Of a stretch of DNA of 37,511 nucleotides, positions 1 through 7,901 are shown one piece after another; positions within the stretch are counted from its first letter, which is position 1, and each line of letters begins with the position of its first letter. A model generated the notes under the pieces. The model searched no databases, was not told the DNA's origin, and worked only from the letters and a program-made list of their open reading frames with translations. A program made the translations under genes and the position numbers. The stretch lies in contig CAYZOV010000016.1 of assembly GCA_964480525.1 (NCBI GenBank), forward strand, positions 1 to 37,511. The letters run 5' to 3'. The DNA is from JAAZZIT01 sp964480525 (GTDB lineage Bacteria > Bacillota > Clostridia > Oscillospirales > Ruminococcaceae).

Positions 1-842
1 CCAACGCACTCGTAAATTTCCTGTGGGCTGATGAGGTATTCAGCACATCTGTACTTAACTTTCCACGGTTCGTCCTTGTCAAGAATACAAGCCGAGAAGC
101 TGTATACAAATCCGTTACAGCTTTCAAGAACACCGTGGTAGAAGCAGAGCCAGCCCTCTGATGTTTCGATTGGGATTGGACCTGCGCCGATTTTCTTTGA
201 TTCCCAACCCTTGAGAGGTCCCATAACGTGTCTATGTTCGCCCCAATATTTCATATCAGGTGACTGTGAAATGTACATATCGCCGAATGGTGTATGACCT
301 GAATCAGACGGTCTTGAGAACATAAGGAATTTGCCGTTAATCTTTCTTGGGAACAAAACGCCGTTTCTGTTAAATGGCAAAAATGCGTTTTCAAGCTGGT
401 AGAATGTCTTAAAGTCAAATGTATAGCCTACGCCGATTGTTGGCTTCCAGCCGTAAGCGTTACACCATGTAACATAGTATCTGTCCTCAATCCAGCAAAC
501 TCTTGGGTCATAACCGTAACCCCACTGGTTTACTTCTTCGGTTGCAGGGTCAGCCTGTACAAAGTGGATTCTTTCTTCGTCAAGCTTCCAGTTGATACCG
601 TCATCTGAAAATCCTGCGTGAAGTTCCATATTTCTCTGCTTGTCGTCGCAACGGAAAACGCCTGCGAATTTGCCCTCGAAAGGAACTACTGCCGAGTTAA
701 AAATTGAATTTGATGTTGGAATAAGATTTCTTGGAATTACAGGGTTGTTTGAGTATCTCCAAACAACTTCTTTACAGCCCTCCGGTCTGTCCTGCCACGG
801 CATATTCGGAATTGACTGACCGTTGATAATTTCTACTGCCAT
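1..842 (-). CDS. GH130 beta-mannoside phosphorylase, partial (3' end outside window)
   Basis: The visible 280 codons start at ATG 842 after a good Shine-Dalgarno (AAAGGTGG) and run off the left edge without a stop. The N-terminus (IPNMPWQDRPEGCKEVVWR, then NPVIPR and TSNSIFNSAVVPF) and the block WGYGYDPRV are typical of glycoside hydrolase family 130. The Asp of YDPRV (about residue 112) matches the proposed catalytic acid of the family. Such enzymes act in the cytoplasm and use phosphate to split beta-1,4-mannosides, releasing mannose 1-phosphate. From memory the sequence is closest to subfamily 2, which includes mannooligosaccharide and mannosyl-GlcNAc phosphorylases; the exact substrate cannot be fixed. 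There is no signal peptide. It lies downstream of the fucose operon but behind a terminator, and has its own promoter and operator-like sites. Confidence 0.88.
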   Translation of the reverse strand, partial: MAVEIINGQSIPNMPWQDRPEGCKEVVWRYSNNPVIPRNLIPTSNSIFNSAVVPFEGKFAGVFRCDDKQRNMELHAGFSDDGINWKLDEERIHFVQADPATEEVNQWGYGYDPRVCWIEDRYYVTWCNAYGWKPTIGVGYTFDFKTFYQLENAFLPFNRNGVLFPRKINGKFLMFSRPSDSGHTPFGDMYISQSPDMKYWGEHRHVMGPLKGWESKKIGAGPIPIETSEGWLCFYHGVLESCNGFVYSFSACILDKDEPWKVKYRCAEYLISPQEIYECV

Positions 843-901
843 TTTAATATCCACCTTTCATATTTAAAAAAATAATATTTTTCGCTTTCAAGCTTATTTA
901 T

Positions 902-930
902 ATTAAACCACAAACTTCTACTTTTTGCAA
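902..930 (-). promoter_or_regulatory. Candidate SigA promoter of the GH130 gene
   Basis: On the minus strand TTGCAA (complement of 925-930) and TTTAAT (complement of 902-907) are separated by 17 bp. They lie about 60 bp upstream of the GH130 start codon. The -10 is imperfect, so this is a moderate prediction. Confidence 0.5.
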
Positions 931-944
931 GTCTTAATTTTTTC

Positions 945-979
945 GGAAAACGATTACTTTTTCGCTGAAAACGTTTAAT
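945..979. promoter_or_regulatory. Two cre/LacI-family-like operators upstream of GH130
   Basis: GGAAAACGATTACT (945-958) and TGAAAACGTTTAAT (966-979) each match 12 of 14 positions of the cre consensus TGWAANCGNTNWCA. Their central CG steps are 21 bp apart, two helical turns. Both lie upstream of the predicted -35, which suits activation or looping better than simple promoter blocking. The 14-mer CTGAAAACGTTTAA at 965-978 recurs exactly at 26913-26926, upstream of the sugar-binding protein gene. The binding protein (CcpA or a local LacI-type regulator) is not identifiable here. Confidence 0.5.
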
Positions 980-1077
980 TTCCGCTTTTAACAAATATTT
1001 TACATTTCTTCGGTTTACACCGTTAAAGCATTGTTTCATATTTTTATATTTAAACTTAACATTTTTCTTAAATTTTT

Positions 1078-1115
1078 CCAAAAAAAGCAAAACCCCACCG
1101 AAAGTGAGGTTTTGC
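1078..1115 (-). terminator. Intrinsic terminator of the fucose operon
   Basis: On the minus strand, just after the fucI stop, GCAAAACCTCAC pairs with GTGGGGTTTTGC around a short TTTCG loop, and a run of seven T follows (complement of 1080-1086). This is a strong rho-independent terminator separating fucI from the GH130 gene. Confidence 0.9.
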
Positions 1116-1127
1116 AAATTTCAAAAA

Positions 1128-2882
1128 TTATTTAAACATAGCTCCGTAAGTTTTGCAAGCACGGAAATCCGCACCCTCCAAATCCTTTGTGCCGAAAGCG
1201 CTCCAGCAATGAGGACGGTAGATTTTGTCGTCGTCAACATTGTGCATTGAAACAGGGATTCTAAGCATTGACGCAAGGGTGATAAGGTCGGCGCCGATAT
1301 GTCCCGCCGCAAGCGAGCCGTGGTTTGCACCCCAGTTTGCCATAACGCTGTAAACGTCCTTGAACGCACCTTTTCCCGTAAGGCGTGGCGCAAAGTAGGT
1401 CGTAGGCCACGTTGGGTCAGTTCTCTTATCGATAATATTGTGTGCTTCGTCAGGGATAACGCAGGTTGTACCTTCGGCAATCTGCAAAACAGGTCCAAGC
1501 CCCGCAACAATGTTAAGTCGAATCATTGTCACAGGCATTTCAGCCATATTTCTCCAATGTGACGAGAATCCGCCACCTCTAAAGTACAACAGGTTCGCAG
1601 GACGCCAATCGGTTGCCGCCAGACAATCCTCGATATTCTTGTCGGTCATATCGTACCAGGCTTTAAGTTCGCCGTCCGCCATACCTGTTCCGTCAAGAGC
1701 AGCAGCACCGGAGTTTATAAGGTGGATAAAGCCGTTTTGTGCCGAGCCGGTAAGCTTAACACCCGAAACACGTTCCACAGCTTCAGGACTCCAGTATGTA
1801 CGAACGTCAGCAAAAATCGACGCAGAATGAGTCAAAAGTTTGCCGAAAAGCATAGAAACCCCGTTAAGTCCGTCGTTTTCAGTAGCAAGAATAATCGGAG
1901 GTTTTTTGCCGTTCCAGTCAAAGGTGGAGTTTAAAATTGCCTCTGTAAAGTCAGCGTTCGGCAAATAGTCCGTCCATTGTCTTTGACCCTGAAAACCGCC
2001 CAAGATAGCGTTTCTTCCGCAAGATTCTTCCTCATAACCCATTTCTTTAAGTTTTGGATTTCCCAGCATAATATCACGGATAATGAGGGTCATTTTAATA
2101 ACAAATTCCCAGTCTTTTACTTTTCTTTCGTCGGTCATCTGTGGTGTGTTTGCAATGTCCTCACCGTCAGGACAATTTGCATTTTTCCAAGCAAGAGCCT
2201 TTTCGTATTCGTCGTGGTCGTAAATTCCGAGGTCAATTCTTCTCTGAATTTCAATCATATCAACCCATTCAGAGCGAAGTCCCAGATAGTTTTTGAAAAA
2301 TTCAACGTTGCAATACGAGCCTGCAATACCCATTGAAACTGCACCGATATTACAGTAAGCCTTGTTTTTCATTTCGCCTACTGCAACAGCACATTTTGCA
2401 AATCTAAGTATCTTTTCCTCAACGTCGCAAGGCACAGTTTTGTCGTCTGCGTCCTGAACGTCGTGACCGTAAATCGCAAAACAAGGCATTCCGTTTTGAG
2501 CATACGCAGCCATAGCCGCCGCAAGCAAAACAGCACCCGGTCTTTCTGTTCCGTTAAATCCCCACAAACCCTTGATAGTGTTAGGGTTCATATCCAAAAC
2601 CTCTGTGCCATAGCACCAACAAGGTGTAACCGTCAAGGTTGCTGTTACGTTTTCCTTAGAGAATTTTTCCTCGCAAAGAGCGTTTTCATAGCCACCACCG
2701 ATAGTTGTGTCGGCGATAATGCACTTTACAGGTGTTCCGTCGGAATATTTTAGTTTTGACGAAATAAGGTCCGCGGCAATTTTTGCCATGCCCATTGTCT
2801 GTTCTTCAAGGGATTCTCTGATTCCCTTTCTTCGACCGTCAATTACAGGTCTGATACCGATAATCGGGTGTGAAATAATCAT
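1128..2882 (-). CDS. fucI: L-fucose isomerase
   Basis: This 584-residue protein is close to the 591 residues of E. coli FucI. It interconverts L-fucose and L-fuculose in the cytoplasm with a divalent metal, normally Mn2+. The N-terminus (IGIRPVIDGRRKGIRESLE) and the blocks CWCYGTEVLDM and GLWGFNGTERPGAVLLAA are typical of the family. The expected metal ligands are present: Glu335 in LATENDG, Asp359 in FADVRTYW and His521 in NWGANHG, which line up with E337, D361 and H528 of the E. coli enzyme. It is the last gene of the operon, 16 bp after the kinase and just before a strong terminator. FucI enzymes can also act on D-arabinose; the aldolase and kinase next door favour deoxysugar use. Confidence 0.96.
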   Translation of the reverse strand: MIISHPIIGIRPVIDGRRKGIRESLEEQTMGMAKIAADLISSKLKYSDGTPVKCIIADTTIGGGYENALCEEKFSKENVTATLTVTPCWCYGTEVLDMNPNTIKGLWGFNGTERPGAVLLAAAMAAYAQNGMPCFAIYGHDVQDADDKTVPCDVEEKILRFAKCAVAVGEMKNKAYCNIGAVSMGIAGSYCNVEFFKNYLGLRSEWVDMIEIQRRIDLGIYDHDEYEKALAWKNANCPDGEDIANTPQMTDERKVKDWEFVIKMTLIIRDIMLGNPKLKEMGYEEESCGRNAILGGFQGQRQWTDYLPNADFTEAILNSTFDWNGKKPPIILATENDGLNGVSMLFGKLLTHSASIFADVRTYWSPEAVERVSGVKLTGSAQNGFIHLINSGAAALDGTGMADGELKAWYDMTDKNIEDCLAATDWRPANLLYFRGGGFSSHWRNMAEMPVTMIRLNIVAGLGPVLQIAEGTTCVIPDEAHNIIDKRTDPTWPTTYFAPRLTGKGAFKDVYSVMANWGANHGSLAAGHIGADLITLASMLRIPVSMHNVDDDKIYRPHCWSAFGTKDLEGADFRACKTYGAMFK

Positions 2883-2898
2883 ACTAATTTCTCCTTTT

Positions 2899-4389
2899 TT
2901 ATTTTATCTTCGGCTCTCTTTGGAGCATAATTTCAAGAAATTTTTCATACGCGGTTTTAATTTCTTCACTTTGGGATTTAACCGTATAAGCGGTGGTTTT
3001 TTCGGAATTTTTTATAATTTTTCTTGCTTGCGAAACGTCCTTAATTTCACCGTGAGCTATAAGCTGAATTGCGATATTTCCCAAAACAGTCGCCTCCACA
3101 GGCCCTGCCACAACTTCTTTTTCGCACACGTCAGCACACATTTGGCACAAAAGCTTATCCTTAATGCCACCACCCACAATGTGAATTTTCTCATATTCTT
3201 TGCCCGTTGCCTGCTTGATAAGGTCAAGGCTGTATTTGTATTTCATTGCCAACGATTGGTAAATACACCTCATAACCTCGCCGTCTGTTTTAGGCACAGG
3301 CTGGTTAGTTTTTTCGCAATACTCCCTAATTCTTCGTGGGATATTTCCCGACGGCGTAAACGCAGGATAGTCGGGATTTATAAAGCTTACAAACGGCTCG
3401 CTTTCAATCGCCATTTTTTCAAGGTCGGCGAAAGTGTATTCCTTGCCCTCTCTCGCCCATTGACGCTTGCTTTCTTGAATCAGCCAAAGTCCTATAATAT
3501 TGTTCAAAAGGTTAATTTTGTCGCCAAAACCCACTTCGTTTGTGAGGTTAAGCTCAAAAGCCTTGTCGGTCAAAATCGGCTTGTCAATTTCCGTGCCGAA
3601 CAGCGACCACGTTCCGCATGAAAGGAAAATAAAGTCGTCATTTTCACTAGGCGTTGCCAAAACAGCGTCCTGGGTGTCGTGTCCGCACACAGCCACCACA
3701 GGCACAGGCTCGACCCCAAGTTCGTGGGCGATTTCGTCGGACAAATTCCCCACAATCGTTCCGCTTTTTATAATTTCGGGGAAAATTTCCTTTGGCAAAT
3801 TTAATTTTTCAATAACCTCAAAATTCCAATCCTTTGTCACAGGGTCAACAAGCTGTGTTGTGGACGCAATAGACATTTCGGCGAATTTTTTGCCTGTCAA
3901 AAAGAAATTTAAAAGGTCGGGGGTCAAAAGCATTGTTTTGGCGTTTTGCAAAAGCTTCGGTCTGTTTTTCTTAACCGACAAAAGCTGAAAAGCCGTATTT
4001 ATCTCCATTAACTGGTTGCCCGTTTTAAGGTAAAGTTCTTTGTTCGATAGGAAATTTTCGCTGTATTTCAGCATACCCTCGGTTCGCTTGTCACGATAAT
4101 TTACAGGGTTTTCCAAAAGTCGTCCGTTTTCGTCCAACAGTCCGAAGTCCACGCCCCAAGTGTTAATTCCAATGCTATCGAATCCACCCGAAAGTTTCGC
4201 CTTTGTTATACCGATTTTAATCTCGTGAAAAAGTCTAAGAATATCCCAATAGAACGTTCCCGACAGCATTACGGGGTCGTTTGAAAAGCGGTGAATTTCA
4301 CGCAAAACAATTTTTTCACCGTCAAATTCACCCAGCATTGCTCTGCCACTTGACGCACCAAAGTCAAAAGCCAACACACGTTTTCCCAA
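2899..4389 (-). CDS. FGGY-family sugar kinase, rhamnulokinase-like, probable L-fuculokinase
   Basis: This 496-residue FGGY carbohydrate kinase should phosphorylate a ketose from ATP. The N-terminal phosphate-binding motif FDFGASSGRAMLG, the block GINTWGVDFGLLDENG, the CGHDTQDAV segment, SCGTWSLFG and the late IVGGGIKDKLLCQM are the family landmarks. GASSGR and the TWGVDFGLLD block resemble rhamnulokinase (RhaB) more than E. coli FucK. Because the gene sits between an L-fucose isomerase and a class II aldolase, the natural substrate is probably L-fuculose, with L-rhamnulose as the alternative. Start ATG 4389 lies 12 bp after the aldolase stop and is preceded by an AGGAGG-type ribosome binding site. 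No gene symbol is given because rhaB and fucK cannot be separated by sequence alone. Confidence 0.88.
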   Translation of the reverse strand: MGKRVLAFDFGASSGRAMLGEFDGEKIVLREIHRFSNDPVMLSGTFYWDILRLFHEIKIGITKAKLSGGFDSIGINTWGVDFGLLDENGRLLENPVNYRDKRTEGMLKYSENFLSNKELYLKTGNQLMEINTAFQLLSVKKNRPKLLQNAKTMLLTPDLLNFFLTGKKFAEMSIASTTQLVDPVTKDWNFEVIEKLNLPKEIFPEIIKSGTIVGNLSDEIAHELGVEPVPVVAVCGHDTQDAVLATPSENDDFIFLSCGTWSLFGTEIDKPILTDKAFELNLTNEVGFGDKINLLNNIIGLWLIQESKRQWAREGKEYTFADLEKMAIESEPFVSFINPDYPAFTPSGNIPRRIREYCEKTNQPVPKTDGEVMRCIYQSLAMKYKYSLDLIKQATGKEYEKIHIVGGGIKDKLLCQMCADVCEKEVVAGPVEATVLGNIAIQLIAHGEIKDVSQARKIIKNSEKTTAYTVKSQSEEIKTAYEKFLEIMLQREPKIK

Positions 4390-4401
4390 TGGAAATACCT
4401 C

Positions 4402-5082
4402 CTATTTTTCGCTGTATTTCTTATATCCTGGGTGTTTACCCGTAACGCCGTAATTTGGGCGCATACCGATAAGACGGTCGATATTTTCTTTTGAAATATC
4501 CTTAACCCCGCCCAAAAGTCTGGCAACAAGGGAAATTTTCGCCTGCAACTCCAGCGTTTCCATTCTGTAATAAGCCGTTGTCAAATCCGCACCAACTGTT
4601 AATGCACCGTGATTTTCCAAAAGCATAACGTCATGTTCCTGCAAATAAGGCGTAATTGCGTCAGGCACTTCGTATGTAGACGGCGTTCCGTATGGCGTCA
4701 GCGGAACCGAACCCACGGCGATAACCGTTTCAATCATGCAATAGTCGTCCATTGGAATTTGAGCGCAAGCAAAACCCGTTGCAACAGGCGGGTGAGCGTG
4801 AACCACCGCTCCCACGTCTGGTCTTTCACGATAACATCTAAGGTGCATTTTGACCTCGCTTGACGGTCGCCAACCCTCTTTTGCTTCGATTATATTAAAA
4901 TCGTCGTCGATAAGTCCGATTTTGTCGGTGGTGATTTCAGCCTTGCTAACACCCGTCTGGGTTGCCAAATATCTTCCCTCTGCGACCTTTACGGTAACAT
5001 TTCCGTCATTTGCCGCAACCCAACCTTGTTGCCACATTTTATGGCAAATTTCCACCATTTTTTCTTTAATTTCTTCGTACAT
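4402..5082 (-). CDS. fucA: Class II aldolase, probable L-fuculose-1-phosphate aldolase
   Basis: This 226-residue zinc aldolase of the AraD/FucA family should split L-fuculose 1-phosphate into dihydroxyacetone phosphate and L-lactaldehyde. The zinc ligands are visible: His95 and His97 in HAHPP and His158 in ENHG, with the catalytic-type Glu76 in SSEVKMH. NDGNVTVK and the TQTGVSKAEI block form the phosphate-binding part. I place the start at ATG 5082 because AAAGGAAG sits just upstream. An in-frame start 16 codons earlier (5130) would lie over the candidate -10 element and has no good ribosome binding site. First gene of the aldolase-kinase-isomerase operon. Rhamnulose- or ribulose-phosphate specificity is possible; the neighbouring fucI makes fuculose phosphate most likely. 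Confidence 0.88.
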   Translation of the reverse strand: MYEEIKEKMVEICHKMWQQGWVAANDGNVTVKVAEGRYLATQTGVSKAEITTDKIGLIDDDFNIIEAKEGWRPSSEVKMHLRCYRERPDVGAVVHAHPPVATGFACAQIPMDDYCMIETVIAVGSVPLTPYGTPSTYEVPDAITPYLQEHDVMLLENHGALTVGADLTTAYYRMETLELQAKISLVARLLGGVKDISKENIDRLIGMRPNYGVTGKHPGYKKYSEK

Positions 5083-5118
5083 AACAATCTTCCTTTCGTT
5101 AAAAAGATTCCTAAGAAA

Positions 5119-5150
5119 ATTATAGTGCATTTACCCTTAAAATTCTACAA
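5119..5150 (-). promoter_or_regulatory. Weak candidate promoter of the fucose operon
   Basis: A perfect TATAAT (complement of 5119-5124) lies about 37 bp before the aldolase start. No convincing -35 is present at 17 bp; the best TTG-type hexamer, TTGTAG (complement of 5145-5150), is 20 bp away. That could mean the promoter needs an activator. The rest of 5151-5309 is AT-rich and shows no gene. Confidence 0.4.
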
Positions 5151-5309
5151 TAAATAATTAACATATCTATTTTCGGTGTAAAATTTATCCTCAAAAATTT
5201 AGTTACTTTGCACAAATTCAATCAAGTTATCCCAAAATAATTAAAACAACCCCCAAACATATTAAAAACCAATATCGTGCGTAAAATCTTAATATTTTAC
5301 TAAAAACAG

Positions 5310-5346
5310 CAAAAAAAGAACGCACCCTTTTGGGGTACGTTCTTTG
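5310..5346 (-). terminator. Terminator at the end of the ribosomal supercluster
   Basis: On the minus strand just after rplQ, AAAGAACGTACCC pairs with GGGTGCGTTCTTT around CAAAA, followed by TTTTTTT. This closes the S10-spc-alpha transcript. Confidence 0.92.
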
Positions 5347-5357
5347 TGGTATTCAAA

Positions 5358-5699
5358 TTAAACAAGCTGAATAATAGCCATTTCTGCAGCGTCACCACGA
5401 CGTGGACCAATCTTAACGATTTTTGTGTAACCGCCGTTAAGGTCAGCGTACTTAGGTGCGATTTCGTCAAAAACTTTCTTAGCAACGCTTTCTTTTGTTA
5501 CATACGAAAGAACCTGACGTTTTGAGTGAAGGTCGCCCTGTTTGCCCAAAGTAATCATTTTTTCGGCAACAGCTCTAACTTCTTTAGCTCTTGTTACAGT
5601 TGTTTCAATCTTACCGTTTTCGAGAAGGTAGGTAACCATTGCTCTAAGCATAGCTTTTCTGTGGTCGGTTGCTCTACCTAACTTTCTTGTTCCTGGCAT
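5358..5699 (-). CDS. rplQ: 50S ribosomal protein L17
   Basis: This 113-residue protein has the L17 N-terminus MPGTRKLGRATDHRKAMLR, the TTVTRAKEVRAVAEKMITLG block and the C-terminal GPRRGDAAEMAIIQLV. L17 is a bridging protein of the large subunit near the exit tunnel. The length matches the short bacterial form. It is the last gene of the supercluster, 15 bp after rpoA, the normal partner order in bacteria, and is followed at once by a strong terminator. Confidence 0.97.
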   Translation of the reverse strand: MPGTRKLGRATDHRKAMLRAMVTYLLENGKIETTVTRAKEVRAVAEKMITLGKQGDLHSKRQVLSYVTKESVAKKVFDEIAPKYADLNGGYTKIVKIGPRRGDAAEMAIIQLV

Positions 5700-5714
5700 A
5701 GATATTCACTCCTT

Positions 5715-6674
5715 TTATTCATTTTCTTCAGAGCTAAGGTCATAACCCAATGATTTGAGCTTTTCCTTAACTTCATCAAACGACTTCTTTCCGAGGTTTC
5801 TGACTTTCATCATTTCTTCTTCGGATTTTGCAATCAAGTCGTTTACGGTATTTATTCCTGCACGTTTCAAGCAGTTAAACGAACGTACAGAAAGTTCAAG
5901 ATCCTCAATGGTCATCTCAAGGATTTTTTCTTTGCCCTTATCGTCCTTTTCAGCCATATAGTCTGTATTTCCTGTTTCTTCTGACAAGTTAATAAACAGG
6001 TTGAGATGTTCAGTGAGAAGTTTGGCTGCTATGGATATAGCTTCTTTTGCAGAGATTGTTCCGTCTGTCCAAATCTCCATAATAAGCTTATCATAGTCGG
6101 TAATCTGTCCTACACGGGTGTTTTCAACCGTATAGTTTACCTTTAATACCGGTGTGTAAATACTGTCAACGGCAATTACTCCGATTGGGGCGTTTGTCAT
6201 TGCAGCCTTATTCTTTTCTGCGGAAACATATCCTCTGCCTTTGTCGAGGACGATTTCCATATAAAGCTTCGCGCCTGCTCCGAGAGTTGCGATATGCATA
6301 TCCGGAACAAGGATTGTTACCTCTGAATCAGTTTTGATATCGCCGGCTGTAATTTCGCCTTCGCCTTCGGCTTCGATATAAACTGATTTATCTCCGTCAC
6401 ATTCAAGCTTTGCTGTCAATCCTTTAAGGTTAAGAATGATTTCCGTTACATCTTCCTTAACGCCCGGAATTGTTGAAAGCTCATGGTGTACGCCGTCAAT
6501 CTTTACAGATTTAACCGCAACACCTGGGAGTGATGAAAGAAGTACACGTCTGAGGCTGTTTCCAAGAGTTGTACCATAGCCACGTTCAAGTGGTTCAAGA
6601 CTGAATTTTCCGTATGTTCCGTTACTTTTAAGTTCCAGAACTTCGATTTCCGGCTTTTCGATTTTTTCCAGCAT
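5715..6674 (-). CDS. rpoA: RNA polymerase alpha subunit
   Basis: The 319-residue protein has both expected domains. The N-terminal dimerization and assembly domain (about residues 1-230) carries GTTLGNSLRRVLLSSLPG. The C-terminal DNA-binding domain (about 250-315) carries LELSVRSFNCLKRAGINTV and RNLGKKSFDEVKEKLKSLG, the helix-hairpin-helix region that contacts UP elements and activators. The length is normal for Firmicutes. It lies 125 bp after rpsD and 15 bp before rplQ. The 125-bp gap holds a perfect-arm hairpin (6741-6774) but no obvious terminator. The ribosome binding site is GGGAGGG. Confidence 0.98.
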   Translation of the reverse strand: MLEKIEKPEIEVLELKSNGTYGKFSLEPLERGYGTTLGNSLRRVLLSSLPGVAVKSVKIDGVHHELSTIPGVKEDVTEIILNLKGLTAKLECDGDKSVYIEAEGEGEITAGDIKTDSEVTILVPDMHIATLGAGAKLYMEIVLDKGRGYVSAEKNKAAMTNAPIGVIAVDSIYTPVLKVNYTVENTRVGQITDYDKLIMEIWTDGTISAKEAISIAAKLLTEHLNLFINLSEETGNTDYMAEKDDKGKEKILEMTIEDLELSVRSFNCLKRAGINTVNDLIAKSEEEMMKVRNLGKKSFDEVKEKLKSLGYDLSSEENE

Positions 6675-6740
6675 TTAAAACCCTCCCGTTTCAAAAACTC
6701 TATTGGTTTTTAGCGAATGAATTTTGCAACACCCTTTTGA

Positions 6741-6774
6741 GAAACGTACCAAAGTCGTTGTTAAGGCACGTTTC
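6741..6774 (-). repeat. Hairpin between rpsD and rpoA
   Basis: On the minus strand GAAACGTGCC and GGTACGTTTC pair over 10 bp (one G-U) with a 14-nt loop. No T-run follows, so it is not a standard terminator. It could be a processing site or a regulatory mRNA element before rpoA. Confidence 0.5.
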
Positions 6775-6799
6775 AACAAAGGACATAAAGCTATATCGA

Positions 6800-7396
6800 T
6801 TATTTTGAGTACAACTCAACGATAAGGTGTTCTTCGATTTCAAAGTCAAGGTCTTCCTTAACCGGAAGTCTTGTTACCTTAGCTGAGAGAGCGTCCTTAT
6901 TCATATCAAGCCAAGTAGGAACAAGTCTGCCGTTTGTTGCTTCGATGATTTCCTTAAACTTTACGCTCTTTTTAGAATTTTCTTTAAGTGAAATAACATC
7001 ACCCGGTTTAATTCTATATGAAGGGATATCTACTCTTTTTCCGTTAACTTCAAAATGTCCGTGAACAACAAGCTGTCTTGCTTCACGTCTTGTCATTGAC
7101 AGGCCCATTCTGAATACTACGTTATCAAGTCTTGTTTCAAGCATTGAAAGAAGGTTTGTACCAGCCTGTCCTTCCATCTTTTCAGCAAGCTCAAAGTAGT
7201 GGTGGAACTGTTTTTCGAGCATTCCGTAGATGAACTTGAGCTTCTGCTTTTCTCTAAGCTGAAGTCCGTATTCACTTACTTTCTTTCTCTTGTTAGCGTT
7301 AGGGTCACGCTTTGTTTCCTTTGCAATACCCATTACCATTGGACTGATTCCGAGAGCTTTACATCTCTTGAGAATCGGTTCTCTACTTACTGCCAT
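6800..7396 (-). CDS. rpsD: 30S ribosomal protein S4
   Basis: This 198-residue primary 16S-binding protein carries the family blocks REKQKLKFIYGMLEKQF and RLDNVVFRMGLSMTRREARQ, and the S4-type RNA-binding domain VVHGHFEVNGKRVDIPSYR, ending in LIVELYSK. The N-terminal zinc knuckle is absent: only one Cys remains (KRCKALG), so this is the zinc-free form. It lies inside the alpha operon (rpsM-rpsK-rpsD-rpoA), whereas in Bacillus subtilis rpsD is transcribed alone. It is 92 bp after rpsK. Confidence 0.97.
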   Translation of the reverse strand: MAVSREPILKRCKALGISPMVMGIAKETKRDPNANKRKKVSEYGLQLREKQKLKFIYGMLEKQFHHYFELAEKMEGQAGTNLLSMLETRLDNVVFRMGLSMTRREARQLVVHGHFEVNGKRVDIPSYRIKPGDVISLKENSKKSVKFKEIIEATNGRLVPTWLDMNKDALSAKVTRLPVKEDLDFEIEEHLIVELYSK

Positions 7397-7488
7397 AATA
7401 ATTTCCTCCGTTATTTAATGTTGTATCGGGTCTTAAAGATTTTCTTTTACCCGACTTTGAGTAAACTTATAAAACTCAAATTTGTTGA

Positions 7489-7887
7489 TTATACACGTCT
7501 TCTCTTTGGTGGTCTGCAACCGTTGTGTGGGATTGGTGTAACGTCCTTGATAAGTCTTACTTCAAGTTCTTCTGTCTGCAATGCTCTAATAGCAGCTTCA
7601 CGTCCTGCACCAGGTCCCTTTACGAATACTTCAACAGTTTTAAGACCGTGTTCCTTAGCAGCTCTTGCAGCTACTTCAGCGGCTGTCTGTGCAGCAAATG
7701 GAGTAGACTTCTTTGAGCCTCTGAAACCAAGTCCACCGGCAGACGCCCAAGAAATAGCATTTCCCTGCATATCTGTGATAGTAACGATTGTGTTATTGAA
7801 AGTAGACTGGATATGAACCTGTCCCTGTTCAATGTTTTTTCTTTCACGACGACGGCGAACCGCAGTCTTTTTCTTAGCCTGAGCCAT
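7489..7887 (-). CDS. rpsK: 30S ribosomal protein S11
   Basis: The 132-residue protein shows GQVHIQSTFNNTIVTITD, WASAGGLGFRGSKKSTPFAAQ and the C-terminal PHNGCRPPKRRRV, all typical of S11, a platform protein that contacts mRNA near the E site. The N-terminus is basic and lysine-rich, as usual. It follows rpsM by 14 bp. Confidence 0.98.
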   Translation of the reverse strand: MAQAKKKTAVRRRRERKNIEQGQVHIQSTFNNTIVTITDMQGNAISWASAGGLGFRGSKKSTPFAAQTAAEVAARAAKEHGLKTVEVFVKGPGAGREAAIRALQTEELEVRLIKDVTPIPHNGCRPPKRRRV

Positions 7888-7901
7888 TGTTCATACCCTC
7901 C

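Noticed and set aside
833..1117. 94-codon minus-strand frame before GH130
   Set aside because: It spans the fucI terminator, the operators and the GH130 promoter and is very Lys/Phe-rich, as expected from AT-rich noncoding DNA.
2707..3621. 304-codon plus-strand frame
   Set aside because: Lies opposite fucI and the kinase, has no recognisable motif and reads as a shadow of the real genes.
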